Shown here: piece after piece, positions 10,038-21,521 of the stretch
Numbering within the stretch: the first letter of the stretch is position 1
How the letters are laid out: each line of letters opens with the position of its first letter
Assembly (NCBI GenBank): GCA_033398695.1
Contig: CM065815.1
Span: 98,670,501-98,734,500 of the forward strand
Length of the DNA: 64,000 nt
Reading direction: 5' to 3'
DNA from: Orobanche coerulescens
Taxonomy: Eukaryota; Streptophyta; Magnoliopsida; Lamiales; Orobanchaceae
Notes under the pieces: generated by a model
What the model saw: the letters and a program-made list of their open reading frames with translations, nothing else
Database searches by the model: none
Told to the model about the DNA's origin: nothing
Translations under genes and position numbers: made by a program

Positions 10038-11258
10038 TTGAGTATTTATGCTTACAGTATGTTGAGAGGCGGACGTGGACGTGGTCGCGGTCGTGGACGC
10101 GGACGAAGAAATGCTGAAAGGGAAGCGTCGCCTTCTAATCAGGCCAGTCATAGCTCAGGCGAGCCGCAACAATCTATTAATAACGAACCAGAACCTGCTG
10201 TACCAGAGATCCTTCGTCAAGTGGTGAACCAGATGACTCAGTTCGCCCAAGTCGTGGACCGAATGCAAGTGGCGGTGGGACTACAGCAGGGAGAGAGACA
10301 GCAAGGGATCCCAGACATGGGAAATCGAGGTGACCGGTGGCTGCAAGAGGTGGCGAAGATGCAACCACCCAAATTCGATGGTATTTCTGAGACTCCCACC
10401 TGGGACCATTGGTTGAAGGAACTGGAGAAAATATTTGCCGGAATTAACTGCCCAGACAACCGGAGAGCCTCTATCGCGCAATACTTTCTGATAGGGGAAG
10501 CGTCCGAATGGTGGGAAGCCATCCGGCCTGTAGACCATGATGCTGATTGGACAGAGTTTAGATTGATGATGGAAGCTCAGTATTGCCCTCGTCCTGTGAG
10601 GGAAGCCAACGTTCGGGAGTTTTTCTCCGCTCAGCCTTCAGATGTGCCAGTATCCGAGGCAATTAAGACGTTTAACCAGCAGCTGGCATTTGTTCGACAT
10701 CTGGTCAGAACAGATGCAGAAATGATGATCCATTTCTATATGAGGATGAAACCAAAAATCCAGAGGTACATGTCCGTCTTTGAATGTACCACACTCCGTC
10801 AATACCAGGATAAGGCGTTGGCGTATGAGATTAAGGAAGCAGCTATGGAGAAATTTTCGGAATCCAAGAAACAGAAAGTCTCTGGTACTTTTACAGAGCA
10901 CAAGAACAGCGGGCCCCGTAAGGCCCAGTCATCCTTTCACTCTTTCAAGAAACCTCCGCACCTAGTTAAGAGCGGAAAGAACTTCGGAGCGATATCAACT
11001 ATTACTGATGTTACCAGGAAATGCTTTAACTGCGCCCAGACGGGGCACTATCGACAGAATTGCCCCTACCTACCGTGACTTGTTTTGATTGTGGTCGAGA
11101 GGGACATCGTGCGGTGTTCTTTGAAGAGGCTGCAAAGTCTTTTAGAGCCCGTACACCACAGCCAGTCCAGAAGGAAGCCAGTATCCAACAGACGCAGCAA
11201 AGTGTTCAGATGCCTCAAAATTTTGGCCGCGGACGAGGCAGAGGACAATGGGACCGAA
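10038..11258 (+). pseudogene. B gag, frameshifted between its two zinc knuckles
   Basis: Gag of a Tekay/Del-like element. The likely natural start is [15 protein letters not shown] at 10059, a Gly-Arg-rich N-terminus. The capsid-type retrotransposon gag domain spans about residues 110-260 of the 346-residue frame (WDHWLKELEKIFAGINCPDN, IAQYFLIGEASEWWEAI). The first knuckle CFNCAQTGHYRQNC is intact. A frameshift near 11075 moves the second knuckle (CFDCGREGHRAVFF, last Cys lost) into another frame that runs to the C insertion at 11259. When one copy of the CCGAA duplication is ignored, this frame continues into the protease linker at 20059. Function in assembly is therefore broken. Confidence 0.85.
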
Positions 11259-13485
11259 TGTAATATCCGCATTTTTTCTTTCCCTTGTATCTTCATTTTT
11301 CGGTGTATTTCTCGGTTTTAGTGACCCTTGTGTATCTTTCAGTGTATCTTTCCCATCATCTATTGATCTGATTCTCGTTATTGTTGTACGAAACCGCTAT
11401 TCGGGGTTGCCGTGGATCCATTCTATGTTTTGATGCGTCTTGAGATGTTCCGTTCAACGTTTCGTTCATATTCCGGTGTTTTGGACCGTTTATATTTCGT
11501 ACCTAGCGCACGCTATATTTTCTGCATAGCGCACGCTAGGGGTCACTTAGTAGCACACGCTACGACTGTTTCATAGCGCGCGCTAGAGGGCAAGCCCTGG
11601 GAGTGGCAGTGCTGATTCCAGTCCTCTGGACTGGTGGATTAGCATACGCTACGTAGCCTAGCGCACGCTAATGTTGGGAGTTAGCGCACGCTGAGACGCC
11701 CGGTAGCGTGCGCTAGTGTGGATGCCCAGTACTGGATAGTTTGCCACTGGACTCTACTGATGCCCAGGTAGCGCACGCTATTGGTCGATAGCGCGCGCTA
11801 CCAATACACTTTAGCGCACGCTATGTTTGGTCGATAGCGCGCGCTAACCGGATCAGGTGTGTACTGACAGTTCCTTCTGGACTTGGCTGATGTCCAGGTA
11901 GCGCACGCTATTGGTCGATAGCGCGCGCTACCGAGAGGTTATTAGCGCACGCTACGTTTGGAGTAGGCGCACGCTAATGGCCAGAAGTCTGGCTACTGGA
12001 CTGTAGTCTGTTTCGTTAGCGCACGCTAACCTGTAGGATTAGCGCGCGCTAACACTCCCTGGCTATATAAACTAGGGAGTTGACCCAGATGAACATATTA
12101 CGTTCATTTCTTATCCTCCCCCCGCGGCTTAGAGCTCCTTTGGCGATTTTGGGCGATTCTTGGTGATTTCTTCTTCCAATCATCTCATCCAACATCTTCC
12201 TCGAATTCTTGGTGTATTATATCAACATCAACACGAAACTTTCATCCTAATCCAAGGTAAAATCTCTTAGAACCCTACTTTTCGATAAATTGGGGGTTTT
12301 GGGATTTTCGTCCGATTCGTTCCGTTTTGTTGATGGATTCATGATGAATATGATTAATCTTGTTAGTATCATTAGTTTTCCTACGGATTCATGGTATATT
12401 TCATAGTTTTTGCAGAATCGAGAGGGTTTGGTTGTGGTCCACCCTCGTTGTTGTTTATATACGGATATACATGAATCGTAGGCGGGTTTTCGGGTGTATT
12501 CCATTTCTGTATTCGTCTAGAGTTGGTTGTAATTATGTTCTTAGAATCGTTAGGTTCGGTTTCGTTGATTCCTAGCATTCGTCGGTGATTATCCTTTCCA
12601 TTCGTTGCGTCATCAATTATTCAAGGCAAGTATTTTTGGAAACCTTTATGCTTAACGTGGAATGGTAGTGTATTTTGTGTGTGATTTGCTCACCTCGTGT
12701 TGGTCCGACGGGATCAAGGAGGGAATCCAAAGGGTTGAGTCCTGGATTCATGAGTTTGTTTAGCTAGCCAGCGCGGGAGGGTCCTTAGAGGCCTCGGGCG
12801 GGAATCTATGATATTACTCTGTTCCCAAGGCGATGCATGTGCGTGTTTTGTTTTATAATATAACCAGCGCGGGAGGGTCCTTAGAGGCCTCGGGCGGGAA
12901 TCTATGATATTACTCTGTTCCCAAGGCGAATTGTTTGACTGTTTGTTTTCGGAAAAGACATGTCTGGTTTTGGTTTTCGAAATGATATTGGTGCATGTAC
13001 TATGAAATGTGTAAGCGATTGGTTTGCCTTGATTACTTGTACTAGCGTAATTGCTAACCCCTTTGGGGACCCGTTGTGGGGAAATTCTTGTTATGGATTT
13101 CAGTTTATGATCATCCGGACGAGCGAGCGCTGGGACAGTACGAGGATGTTGGCCAGGGTCGTTGACATGCGCATTTGGGTCTACTTATTTCTTTTGTCCA
13201 TTTCGATATGGTTGTTTCCACATTTATAAACTGATAGATTGTACACGCGAGTACTTAGGCTTTTCATTTCAAACTCCGTATTGTATCACTTTAAATTGTT
13301 ACATTGTCAGTTGATGCTTATTTCGCCAGTTGCTCCGGGCGTATCTTTATATGTAATATTATTTAAATGTGTGACCTCGCTAACCGAGATGGTTAGTCGA
13401 GTGGTGTCTTCTAGTTGTAGCATGTTGGGTCCCATGTAGGGGTCCACGGCGCTGTAATATACTCCGAATATCTCGGGGTGTTACA
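11259..13485 (+). repeat. C 5' LTR
   Basis: 2227 bp, TGTAATATCC...GGGGTGTTACA. Order: short U3, palindrome array 11504-12051, TATA 12064-12071, leader, a direct duplication of about 68 bp with 96-bp period (12768-12835 and 12864-12930, CCAGCGCGGGAGGGTCCTTA), ACTAGC/GCTAACCCC block at about 13034-13070, and a terminal TGTAATAT repeat. Confidence 0.92.
11504..12071 (+). promoter_or_regulatory. C 5' LTR palindrome array: four quartets plus a pair, then TATA
   Basis: Eighteen TAGCGCRCGCTA-type motifs, about 23-24 bp apart within groups. Quartets begin at about 11504, 11640, 11769 and 11899 (steps of 136, 129 and 130 bp), and a final pair begins at 12017 and ends at 12051. Each spacer between groups contains CTGGACT. 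TATATAAA follows at 12064. Orientation variants TAGCGCACGCTA and TAGCGTGCGCTA and the perfect palindrome TAGCGCGCGCTA all occur. Confidence 0.8.
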
Positions 13486-13725
13486 GAAAATGATAGCAGA
13501 GCTCTTGGTTTATGGATACCTAGGCTTGTCGGTTATTTGGGTCTAGTCGTGTTTTGTTTCGCACATTGTCACACCGCTGCCGGCATCTCAGTACTTCCAG
13601 TGTTCGTAAGTTTCCTTACTCAATTCTTTACTTTCTAGTACTGTATTCCATTTCTTGGACTGTGATTATTCTCCCTCTTTTACTTATCATCGAGTTGCTT
13701 TTGCCACCTCTTATCACCAGCATGG

Positions 13726-16251
13726 ATGCTGGAAGGGGGGCGCGGTCGTGGTCGTGGCCGTGGACGCGGTCGAGGACGTGGGGCAGCCGGTGGAGCGGCC
13801 ACGTCGCATTCTTCGGGAGCCGGCAGTACCGGTGACCGTCACAGTCATGCTTCTTCTCAGGAGCGCGCCGACCTTGGTATTGCGGCCGTTATGCAGCAAA
13901 TGGTAAACCAAATGGCGGCGATAGCTCAAGTGGTTCAAAACCCCGATCAGGCCCATGCTAATCGGGGCGGAGCAGACCGTTGGCTCCAAGATGTCATCAA
14001 GATGCACCCTCCTCAATTTTCAGGAGCATCAGACCCGATCGGCTGGGAGGGGTGGATCAAGGAGATATCTAAGGTCTTCGTTGCCACCAACTGTCCCGAG
14101 GACCGCAAGGTCCCTATTGCCCAGTACTTTCTCACTGGGGACGCTATGGATTGGTGGGAGGCCGTTGGGCCCAAAGACCATGTTGCTTCGTGGGCCGAAT
14201 TTCAGGAATTGATGGAGGCCGAATATTGTCCGTGGCCGGTCAGGCAGGCTCGAGTCCATGCTTTCTACGATGCTCAACCTCGGGATATACCCGTGTCCCA
14301 AGCCATTGCCGACTTTAACAAGGAGTTGGGTTATGTGAAAACCCAAGTGGTCGAGGAGAGCGACAAAATTTTCCATTTTTCCAGGAGGATGAAGCTGTCC
14401 ATTCGGGACTATATGTCTGGACTCGTCTACACTACTTTGAAGGATTATCAGAGTAGGGCCCTCGCTTATGATATGTCGGTGACAGCCAGTGATTTGGCTC
14501 GTGAAAGCAAGAAACAGAATTCGGTCGGAAATTTTTCTGGTCCCAAGAGTGGAGGCCAGCAGAAATCTCAAGCTGCGAATATTTCTACGGGCGGTTCGGC
14601 TCGTTTCTCTGGGAGCTTTCGGGGTGCCGCCGGAACCTCCGCTCGTGAGCCCACATGCTTTAACTGTGGTGCGCAGGGCCATAGGAGCCGACAGTGCTCT
14701 CGTCCGAAGTTTACTTGTCATACTTGTGGACAGTTGGGCCACAAGGCCCCCTTTTGTGAACAGATCAAACAGCTTTGCGGCGCCCGTTCTTCTCAACCAA
14801 TACCTTTGGAGCCGAGTGTGAACCAGGGCTCATTTGCTCCGCCGCCTCCACCGAGTGCCGGCCGCGGTAAGGGTCGGGGTCAACCCGCTAGAGGAGGAGC
14901 TTCCAGTGTCGGCTCTGCCCAGCCGCGTATATACGAGATGAGGAGGGCCGATGACCCAGCAGCTACTGTGGCGACAGGTACCGTTCATATCTATTCTCAT
15001 CCTGTCGGTGTGCTTTTTGATTCGGGTGCTACGCATTCATTCATTTCTCTAGAGTGTGTACGCCGATTGAGTCTCGACTGCTTGTCACCTTGCGAGCCTT
15101 TCGTCGTTAAACTTCCTAGCGGTGATAGAATTCTCGGTGATCGAGAGGTCCGAGACTGCTCTGTGTCTATTTGTGAAAGAGCTTGGCTCTCTAATCTTAT
15201 TGTCGTTAATATTGCGGGTGAGGATTTGATTCTCGGGGATGATTGGCTCGAGCGGCATGGCGCAATCATGAACTACCGCACGAGAATCATTACTATGTTA
15301 GCCGAGGACGGCACTGAACACTCTTTCGCGGGGCGAAAGAGAAACCAGAAGTTTGTTATTAACGCCTTGAAGGCGATGAAACTCCTGCGAAAGGGGTGTA
15401 CTGGTTATTGGTGCTATGCCTTGAAGGCGGAGAATGGTGGAGTCGCGCTTTCGTTGATTCCAGTCGTTAGTGAGTTTCCTGATGTATTTCCTGACGAGTT
15501 GCTGGGATTGCCACCGGATCGTGAGGTTGAATTTGTTATAGAGTTAGAGCCGGGCGCGGCTCCTATTTCTAAGGCGCCGTATCGCATGGCACCTTCAGAG
15601 ATGTCAGAGTTGAAGAAGCAGTTGAGTGAACTTCTTGAGTCGGGGTATATTCGACCGAACGCCTCGCTTTGGGGCGCACCGGTCTTGTTTGTGCAGAAGA
15701 AGGATGGTTCACTGCGTTTGTGTATCGACTACCGCGAACTAAACAAGGTGACCATCAAGAACAAGTATCCCCTACCGAGGATTGATGACTTGTTCGATCA
15801 GTTGCAAGGAGCTGCAGTATTCTCGAAGATCGACTTGAGATCGGGTTACTATCAGCTTCGGGTGAGGGAGTCCGACGTGCCGAAAACAGCTTTTCGGACG
15901 AGATACGGACATTATGAGTTCGTAGTTATGCCTTTCGGGTTAACTAATGCGACAGCGGTGTTCATGCAGTTGATGAACAAAGTCTTTATTGAGTATTTGG
16001 ATAAGTGTGTCGTCGTCTTCATCGACGATATTCTTATCTATTCGAGGAGCGAGGAAGAGCATGCCCATCATTTGCGGATAGTGTTAGACATTTTGAGGAC
16101 CGAGCAACTCTATGCGAAGTTCTCGAAATGTGAGTTCTGGCTGAAGGAAGTGACGTTTTTAGGTCACGTGATTTTAGCCGAGGGGGTTCGAGTGGATCCG
16201 CAGAAGATTGAGGCAGTGTTGGATTGGGCGCCGCCCAAGAATGCGAAGTAG
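13726..16251 (+). pseudogene. C gag-protease-RT, first part of polyprotein, ends at an in-frame TAG
   Basis: An 841-residue open frame. It has a Gly-Arg-rich N-terminus ([17 protein letters not shown]) and a capsid domain at about residues 90-250 ([20 protein letters not shown]). Two intact CCHC knuckles follow, [14 protein letters not shown] and [14 protein letters not shown]. The aspartic protease has [11 protein letters not shown] (catalytic D near residue 432). The reverse transcriptase has [20 protein letters not shown] and the FIDDI active site near residues 765-769; the usual NAPAVF reads NATAVF. A single TAG at 16249-16251 interrupts the RT connection region, and the same frame continues immediately after it. 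The frame is otherwise very clean. Confidence 0.9.
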
Positions 16252-18066
16252 ATCCGTAGTTTCTTGGGTTTGGCTGGCTACTACCGTAGGTTCGTCGAGG
16301 GTTTCTCAAAACTAGCTCGGCCACTTTCACAGTTGCTCCAGAAATCCGAGAAGTTCGTCTGGAATGACGAGAGACAGTCGAGTTTTGAGGAACTGAAGAA
16401 GCGTTTGACCTCAACCCCAGTCTTGGCATTGCCATGTGGAAATGAGGGTTTTGCCGTTTATAGTGATGCTTCGGGTCAGGGTCTTGGGTGCGTATTGATG
16501 CAGCACGGCAAGACCATTGCCTACGCGTCGAGACAGTTGAGGCCGTATGAGCTGAACTACCCTACTCATGATTTGGAGTTAGCGGCAGTCGTTTTTGCGC
16601 TCAAGATTTGGCGTCACTATCTTTTCGGCTCTGCATGTCAGATTTTTACCGATCATAAAAGTCTGAAATACATATTTACTCAGAGGGAGTTGAATATGAG
16701 GCAGAGGAGGTGGTTGGAGCTGATTAACGATTATGACCTCAAAATCCTTTATCATCCGGGCAAGGCGAACGTCGTGGCCGATGCCTTGAGTCGGAAACCG
16801 ATTGCATTGCGAATGCTTGAGATCCTTACGTCTCAGTCTGAGCTTCGGCGGGCTTTGATCGAGTTGGATGTTGAGGTTTTGTTGCCTGGAGCTATCGGGC
16901 AACTTTGTGCTTTAGAGGTTTCGTCATCTTTGATCGATGAAATTAAGATGAAGCAGTTAGAGGATCCGATGATTACTCAAATCCGAGAGAACGTTCTTAA
17001 GGGAAAGTCTCCTGGGTTTGTGATTCACGAGGATGGTGTTTTGAGATTCCAGAGTCGGCTTTGTGTGCCGAACGATCCAGAGTTGCGACAGAGTATTTTG
17101 CGTGAGGCTCATGCTACACCTTATTCCGTTCATCCTGGTTCGAGTAAGATGTACAAGGACCTGAGGAGAAATTTCTGGTGGAATGATATGAAGGAGGAGG
17201 TCGCACAGTTTGTAGCGAGATGTTTGACTTGCCATCAGGTCAAAATCGAGCATCGGCACCGGGTCAGGTTATTGCGATCACTTCGCTCCGAATGGAAATG
17301 GGAAGATATATCGATGGATTTCGTTACGAGTTTGCCGAGATCGAGGTCGGGCATGAATATGGTATGGGTGATTGTTGATTGTCTGACCAAGTCGGCACAT
17401 TTTCTGGGCATCAAGGACACTTGGGGCCCGGAGAAGTTGGCTCGTGTGTTTATCGCGCAGATTGTGAGACTTCACGGTACTCCGAAGTCTATTGTTTCAG
17501 ATCGTGATGGCCGTTTTGTATCGCACTTTTGGCAGGCGGTGCATAAGGCGTTGGGTACCCGTTTGCGTTTGAGTACCTCTTTTCATCCCCAGTCAGATGG
17601 ACAGTCGGAACGCACTATCCAGACATTCGAGGATTTATTACGTGCTTGTGCTCTCGATTGGGGTAGTGACTGGGAGGAGCATTTGCCATTGATCGAATTC
17701 ACGTACAACAATAGTTGGCACGCGTCGATTCGGATGGCACTGTATGAGGCACTTTATGGGCGGCGATGTCGATCACCGATTTGTTGGAATGAGGCATCTG
17801 ATTTAGTCGGGACCGAGCCGGATGTCGTTTTAGAGACGAGGCGGAAGATAGAATTAATTGGGGAACGGATGTTGACTGCCCAGAGTCGACAGAAGTTGTA
17901 TGCCGATGTCCGTCGTCAACCTTTGGAATTCGAGGTGGGAGACCACGTTTTACTAAAGGTGTCGCCGACGAAGGGAGTTTTTCGTTTCGGGAAGAAAGGG
18001 AAGTTAAGTCCGAGATTTATTGGACCCTTTGAGATTCTCGAGCGAGTCGGTGGGTTGGCATACCGT
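16252..18066 (+). pseudogene. C RNase H and integrase, second part of polyprotein, truncated by deletion
   Basis: Same frame as the preceding entry. It begins [20 protein letters not shown], then RNase H ([34 protein letters not shown]). The integrase has a zinc-binding HHCC region ending in CLTCHQVK (near 17221) and a DDE core with IVSDRDGRF and the [15 protein letters not shown] segment. The [10 protein letters not shown] motif lies near the end. After GGLAYR (about 18066) the frame runs into LTR sequence and stops at 18147. The chromodomain-like C-terminus found at the equivalent place in B, D and E is therefore missing. Confidence 0.9.
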
Positions 18067-20053
18067 TTCGTACCTAGCGCTCGCTATATTTTCTGCATAG
18101 CGCACGCTAGGGGTCACTTAGTAGCGCACGCTACGACTGTTTCGTAGCGCGCGCTAGAGGGCAAGCCCTGGGAGTGGCGATCTTGATTCGATCCTCTGGA
18201 CTGGTGGATTAGCGTACGCTACGTAGCCTAGCGCACGCTAATGTTGGGCGTTAGCGCACGCTGAGACGCCCGGTAGCATGGGCTAGTGTGGATGTCCAGT
18301 ACAGGACAGTTTGCCACTGGACTCTACTGATGCCCAGGTAGCGCACGCTATTGTTCGATAGCGCGCGCTACCGATACACTTTAGCGCACGCTATGTTTGG
18401 TCGATAGCGCGCGCTAACCGGATCAGGTGTGTACTGACAGTTGCTTCTGGACTCGGCTGATGTCCAGGTAGCGCACGCTATTGGTCGATAGCGCGCGCTA
18501 CCGAGAGGTTATTAGCTCACGCTACGTTTGGAGTAGCGCACGCTAACGGCCAGAAGTCTGGCTACTGGACTGTAGTCTGTTTCGTTAGCGCACGCTAACC
18601 TGGAGGATTAGCGCGCGCTAACACTCCCTAGCTATATAAACCAGGGAGTTGACCCATATGAACGTATTACGTTCATTTCTTCTCCTCCCCCCGCGGCTTA
18701 GAGCTCCTTTGGCGATTTTGGGCGATTCTTGGTGATTTCATCTTCCAATCATCTCATCCAACATCTTCCTCGAATTCTTGGTGTATTATATCAACATCAA
18801 CACGAAACTTTCATCCTAATCCAAGGTAAAATCTCTTAGAATCCTACTTTTCGATAAATTGGGGGTTTGGGATTTTCGTCCGATTCGTTCCGTTTTGTTG
18901 ATGGATTCATGATAAATATGATTAATCTTGTTAGTATCATTAGTTTTCCTACGGATTCATGGTATATTTCGTAGTTTTTGCGGAATCGAGAGGGTTTGGT
19001 TGTGGTCCACCCTCGTTGTTGTTTATATACGGATATACATGAATCGTAGGCGGGTTTTCGGGTGTATTCCATTTCCGTATTCGTCTAGAGTTGGTTGTAA
19101 TTATGTTCTTCGAATCGTTAGGTTCGGTTTCGTTGATTCCTAGCGTTCGTCGGTGATTATCCTTTCCGTTCGTTGCGTCATCAATTATTCAAGGCAAGTA
19201 TTTTTGGAAACCTTTATGCTTAACGTGGAATGGTAGTGTATTTTGTGTGTGATTTGCTCAGCTCGTGTTGGTCCGACGGGATCAAGGAGGGAATCCAAAG
19301 GGTTGAGTCCTGGATTCATGAGTTTGTTTAGCTAGCCAGCGCGGGAGGGTCCTTAGAGGCCTCGGGCGGGAATCTATGATATTACTCTGTTCCCAAGGCG
19401 ATGCATGTGCGTGTTTTGTTTTATAATATAGCCAGCTCGGGAGGGTCCTTAGAGGCCTCGGGCGGGAATCTATGATATTACTCTATTCCTAAGGCGAATT
19501 GTTTGACTGTTTGTTTCCGGAAAAGACATGTCTGGTTTTGGTTTTCGAAATGATATTGGTGCATGTACTATGAAATGTGTAAGCGATTGGTTTGCCTTGA
19601 TTACTTGTACTAGCGTAATTGCTAACCCCTTTGGGGACCCGTTGTGGGGAAATTCTTGTTATGGATTTCAGGTTATGATCATCCAGACGAGCGAGCGCTG
19701 GGACAGTACGAGGATGTTGGCCAGGGTCGTTGACATGTGCATTTGGGTCTACTTATTTCTTTTGTCCATTTCGATATGGTTGTTTCCACATTTATAAACT
19801 GATAGATTGTACTCGCGAGTACTTATGCTTTTCATTTCAAACTCCGTATTGTATCACTTTAAATTGTTACATTGTCAGTTGATGCTTATTTCGCCGGTTG
19901 CTCCGGGCGTATCTTTATATGTTATATTATTTAAATGTGTGACCTCGCTAACCGAGATGGTTAGTCGAGTGGTGTCTTCTAGTTGTAGCCTGGTGGGTCC
20001 CATGTAGGGGTCCACGGCGCTGTAATATACTCTGAATATATCGGGGTGTTACA
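18066..20053 (+). repeat. C 3' LTR, 5'-truncated
   Basis: Matches the 5' LTR from about 11495 onward. The first about 235 bp are absent and are replaced by integrase coding sequence. The junction lies in TTTCGTACC, which fits deletion at short microhomology between TACCGTTT of pol and the LTR. The array (18075-18620), TATA (18633-18640) and tandem duplication are retained. Confidence 0.88.
18075..18640 (+). promoter_or_regulatory. C 3' LTR palindrome array and TATA
   Basis: Same quartet architecture as in the 5' LTR, ending in the pair at 18609-18620 and TATATAAA at 18633. Some motifs differ between the two LTRs (for example TAGCGCTCGCTA, TAGCATGGGCTA). One spacer shows CAGT in the 5' copy against CGAT here (about 18178-18196). 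Confidence 0.75.
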
Positions 20054-20058
20054 CCGAA

Positions 20059-20901
20059 AGGGGACATCGAGTGCCGGATCTGCTCCCCCACGTCTGTACG
20101 AGATGAGGAGGACAGACGATCAGGATGTCATTGCCGCATCGTGCAATCGGCCCGCATCCTTTCCCGCCGATTAGCGTTTTATTCGATACAAGAGCTACGC
20201 ATTCTTTTATATCTTTGTCATGTGTAAATCATTTGAATATTTCCGAGTTTCATACTTGTGAACATTATGTTGTTGGTTTACCGAGTGGAGAGAGGATTGT
20301 CGGGAACTTAGAAACTAGAAATTTCCCTGTATCATTTGGAGGCAGAGAGTGGCTCTCAAATTTGATTGTAATAGAAATGCAAGGAGACGACCTGATACTC
20401 GGAGACGATTGGCTTAATCGATATGGAGCAATTATAAACTACCGAAGGAGGAATATCTCGCTGATCGCTGACAATGGTTCAAATTGCTTTGAGGATGGAA
20501 ACCGGAAGCTCGGGAAAATTGATCAAGGCGATGAAAGTCACAAATTGTTGAAACAAGGTCTGCAGGATCGGTGTTATGCAATGAAGAAAGAAGACGAAAT
20601 TGCGGAACTTTCATCCATTCCTGTTGTGAACGAATTTCCAGATGTATTTCCTGACGAGTTACCTGGACTACCTCCACGAAGGGATGTAGAATTTACCATT
20701 GAGCTGGAACCCGGAGCTACACCAATTTCTAAGGTGCCGTATCGTATGGCACCTACTGAGATGTACGAATTGAAAAAGCAGCTGGAGGAGTTACTGGACA
20801 AAGGCTATATTCACCAAGCGTTTCGCCCTGGGGAGCGCCAGTACTTTTTGTCCGAAAGAAGGATGGATCGCTTCGACTGTGTATTGACTATCGAGAGCTG
20901 A
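20059..20901 (+). pseudogene. B protease and start of RT, frameshifted
   Basis: Continues the B polyprotein after C (APPRLYEMRRTDDQDV at about 20083-20130). A frameshift follows before the protease, which reads [14 protein letters not shown]. The catalytic DTG triplet is altered to DTR by a single G-to-A change, which should abolish activity. The LGDDWLNRYGAIINYRR and DVFPDELPGLPP segments are recognisable. A one-base loss near 20813 (GYIHQAFRP instead of a GYIRPS-type sequence) ends the frame at 20901, in the middle of the RT domain. Confidence 0.85.
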
Positions 20902-21521
20902 ACAAGATGACGATTAAGAACAAGTATCCGTTGCCACGAATTGATGATCTGTTTGATCAGTTGCAAGGGGCAACAGTATTTTCTAGAATCGATCTGAGAT
21001 CAGGGTATCATCAGCTGAGGATTAATAAATCTGATGTTCCGAAATCAGCGTTCAGAACTCGCTACAGACATTATGAGTTTGTAGTGATGCCGTTTGGTCT
21101 CACTAATGCACCTGCTGTATTTATGCAATTGATGAACCGAGTGTTCATCGAATTTTTGGATAAATTTGTAGTCGTGTTCATTGATGACATTCTGGTGTAT
21201 TCTAAGAGCCCGGAAGAACATGCGCAGCATTTGCGGATTGTATTGGAACTTTTGAGAAGCGAGCAATTGTACGCCAAACTTTCTAAGTGTGAATTCTGGC
21301 TAAAGGAAGTAATGTTCCTCGGCCATGTGGTATCAGCTAAAGGAGTCCGAGTAGACCCTCAGAAAATCGAAGCAATTATGGATTGGAAACCACCAAAGAA
21401 CGTGAAAGAAGTCCGAAGCTTCTTAGGACTTGCTGGGTATTATCGTCGATTCGTGGAAGGGTTTTCTAAAATTTCCCGCCCACTTACTCGACTCCTGCAG
21501 AAAACTCAAAAGTTTGAGTGA
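20850..21521 (+). pseudogene. B reverse transcriptase core, ends at in-frame TGA
   Basis: Frame resumes with [20 protein letters not shown], the [11 protein letters not shown] motif, [20 protein letters not shown] and the catalytic FIDDILVYS (about 21180). It continues with [20 protein letters not shown] and [20 protein letters not shown] at 21519-21521 stands where related elements have TGG (Trp). The downstream frame is the same phase, so this is a simple nonsense change rather than a frameshift. Confidence 0.88.

Larger units (their letters stand above)
11259..20053 (+). mobile_element. Ty3/gypsy LTR retrotransposon C nested in B, 3' truncated internally
   Basis: Inserted in the gag-protease linker of B with a perfect 5-bp target duplication CCGAA (11254-11258 and 20054-20058). 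The 5' LTR is 11259-13485. The 3' LTR is incomplete (about 18066-20053) because a deletion joins integrase coding sequence directly to the interior of the LTR. The primer site after the 5' LTR is degenerate (TGATAGCAGAGC, 13490-13501). Polyprotein order is gag, protease, RT, RNase H, integrase. The chromodomain end, purine tract and about 235 bp of the 3' LTR start are deleted, so C cannot transpose alone. Confidence 0.92.

Noticed and set aside
11504..12051. Regular repeats with unique spacers, CRISPR-like
   Set aside because: Repeats are 12-bp palindromes of varying sequence in plant LTRs, spacers are related to each other (CTGGACT), no cas genes exist, and the copies in both LTRs are the same.
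12247..12504. Small ORFs in the leaders of LTRs B, C, D and E
   Set aside because: They overlap LTR leader sequence, occur in duplicate only because LTRs are duplicated, and show no domain or codon preference.
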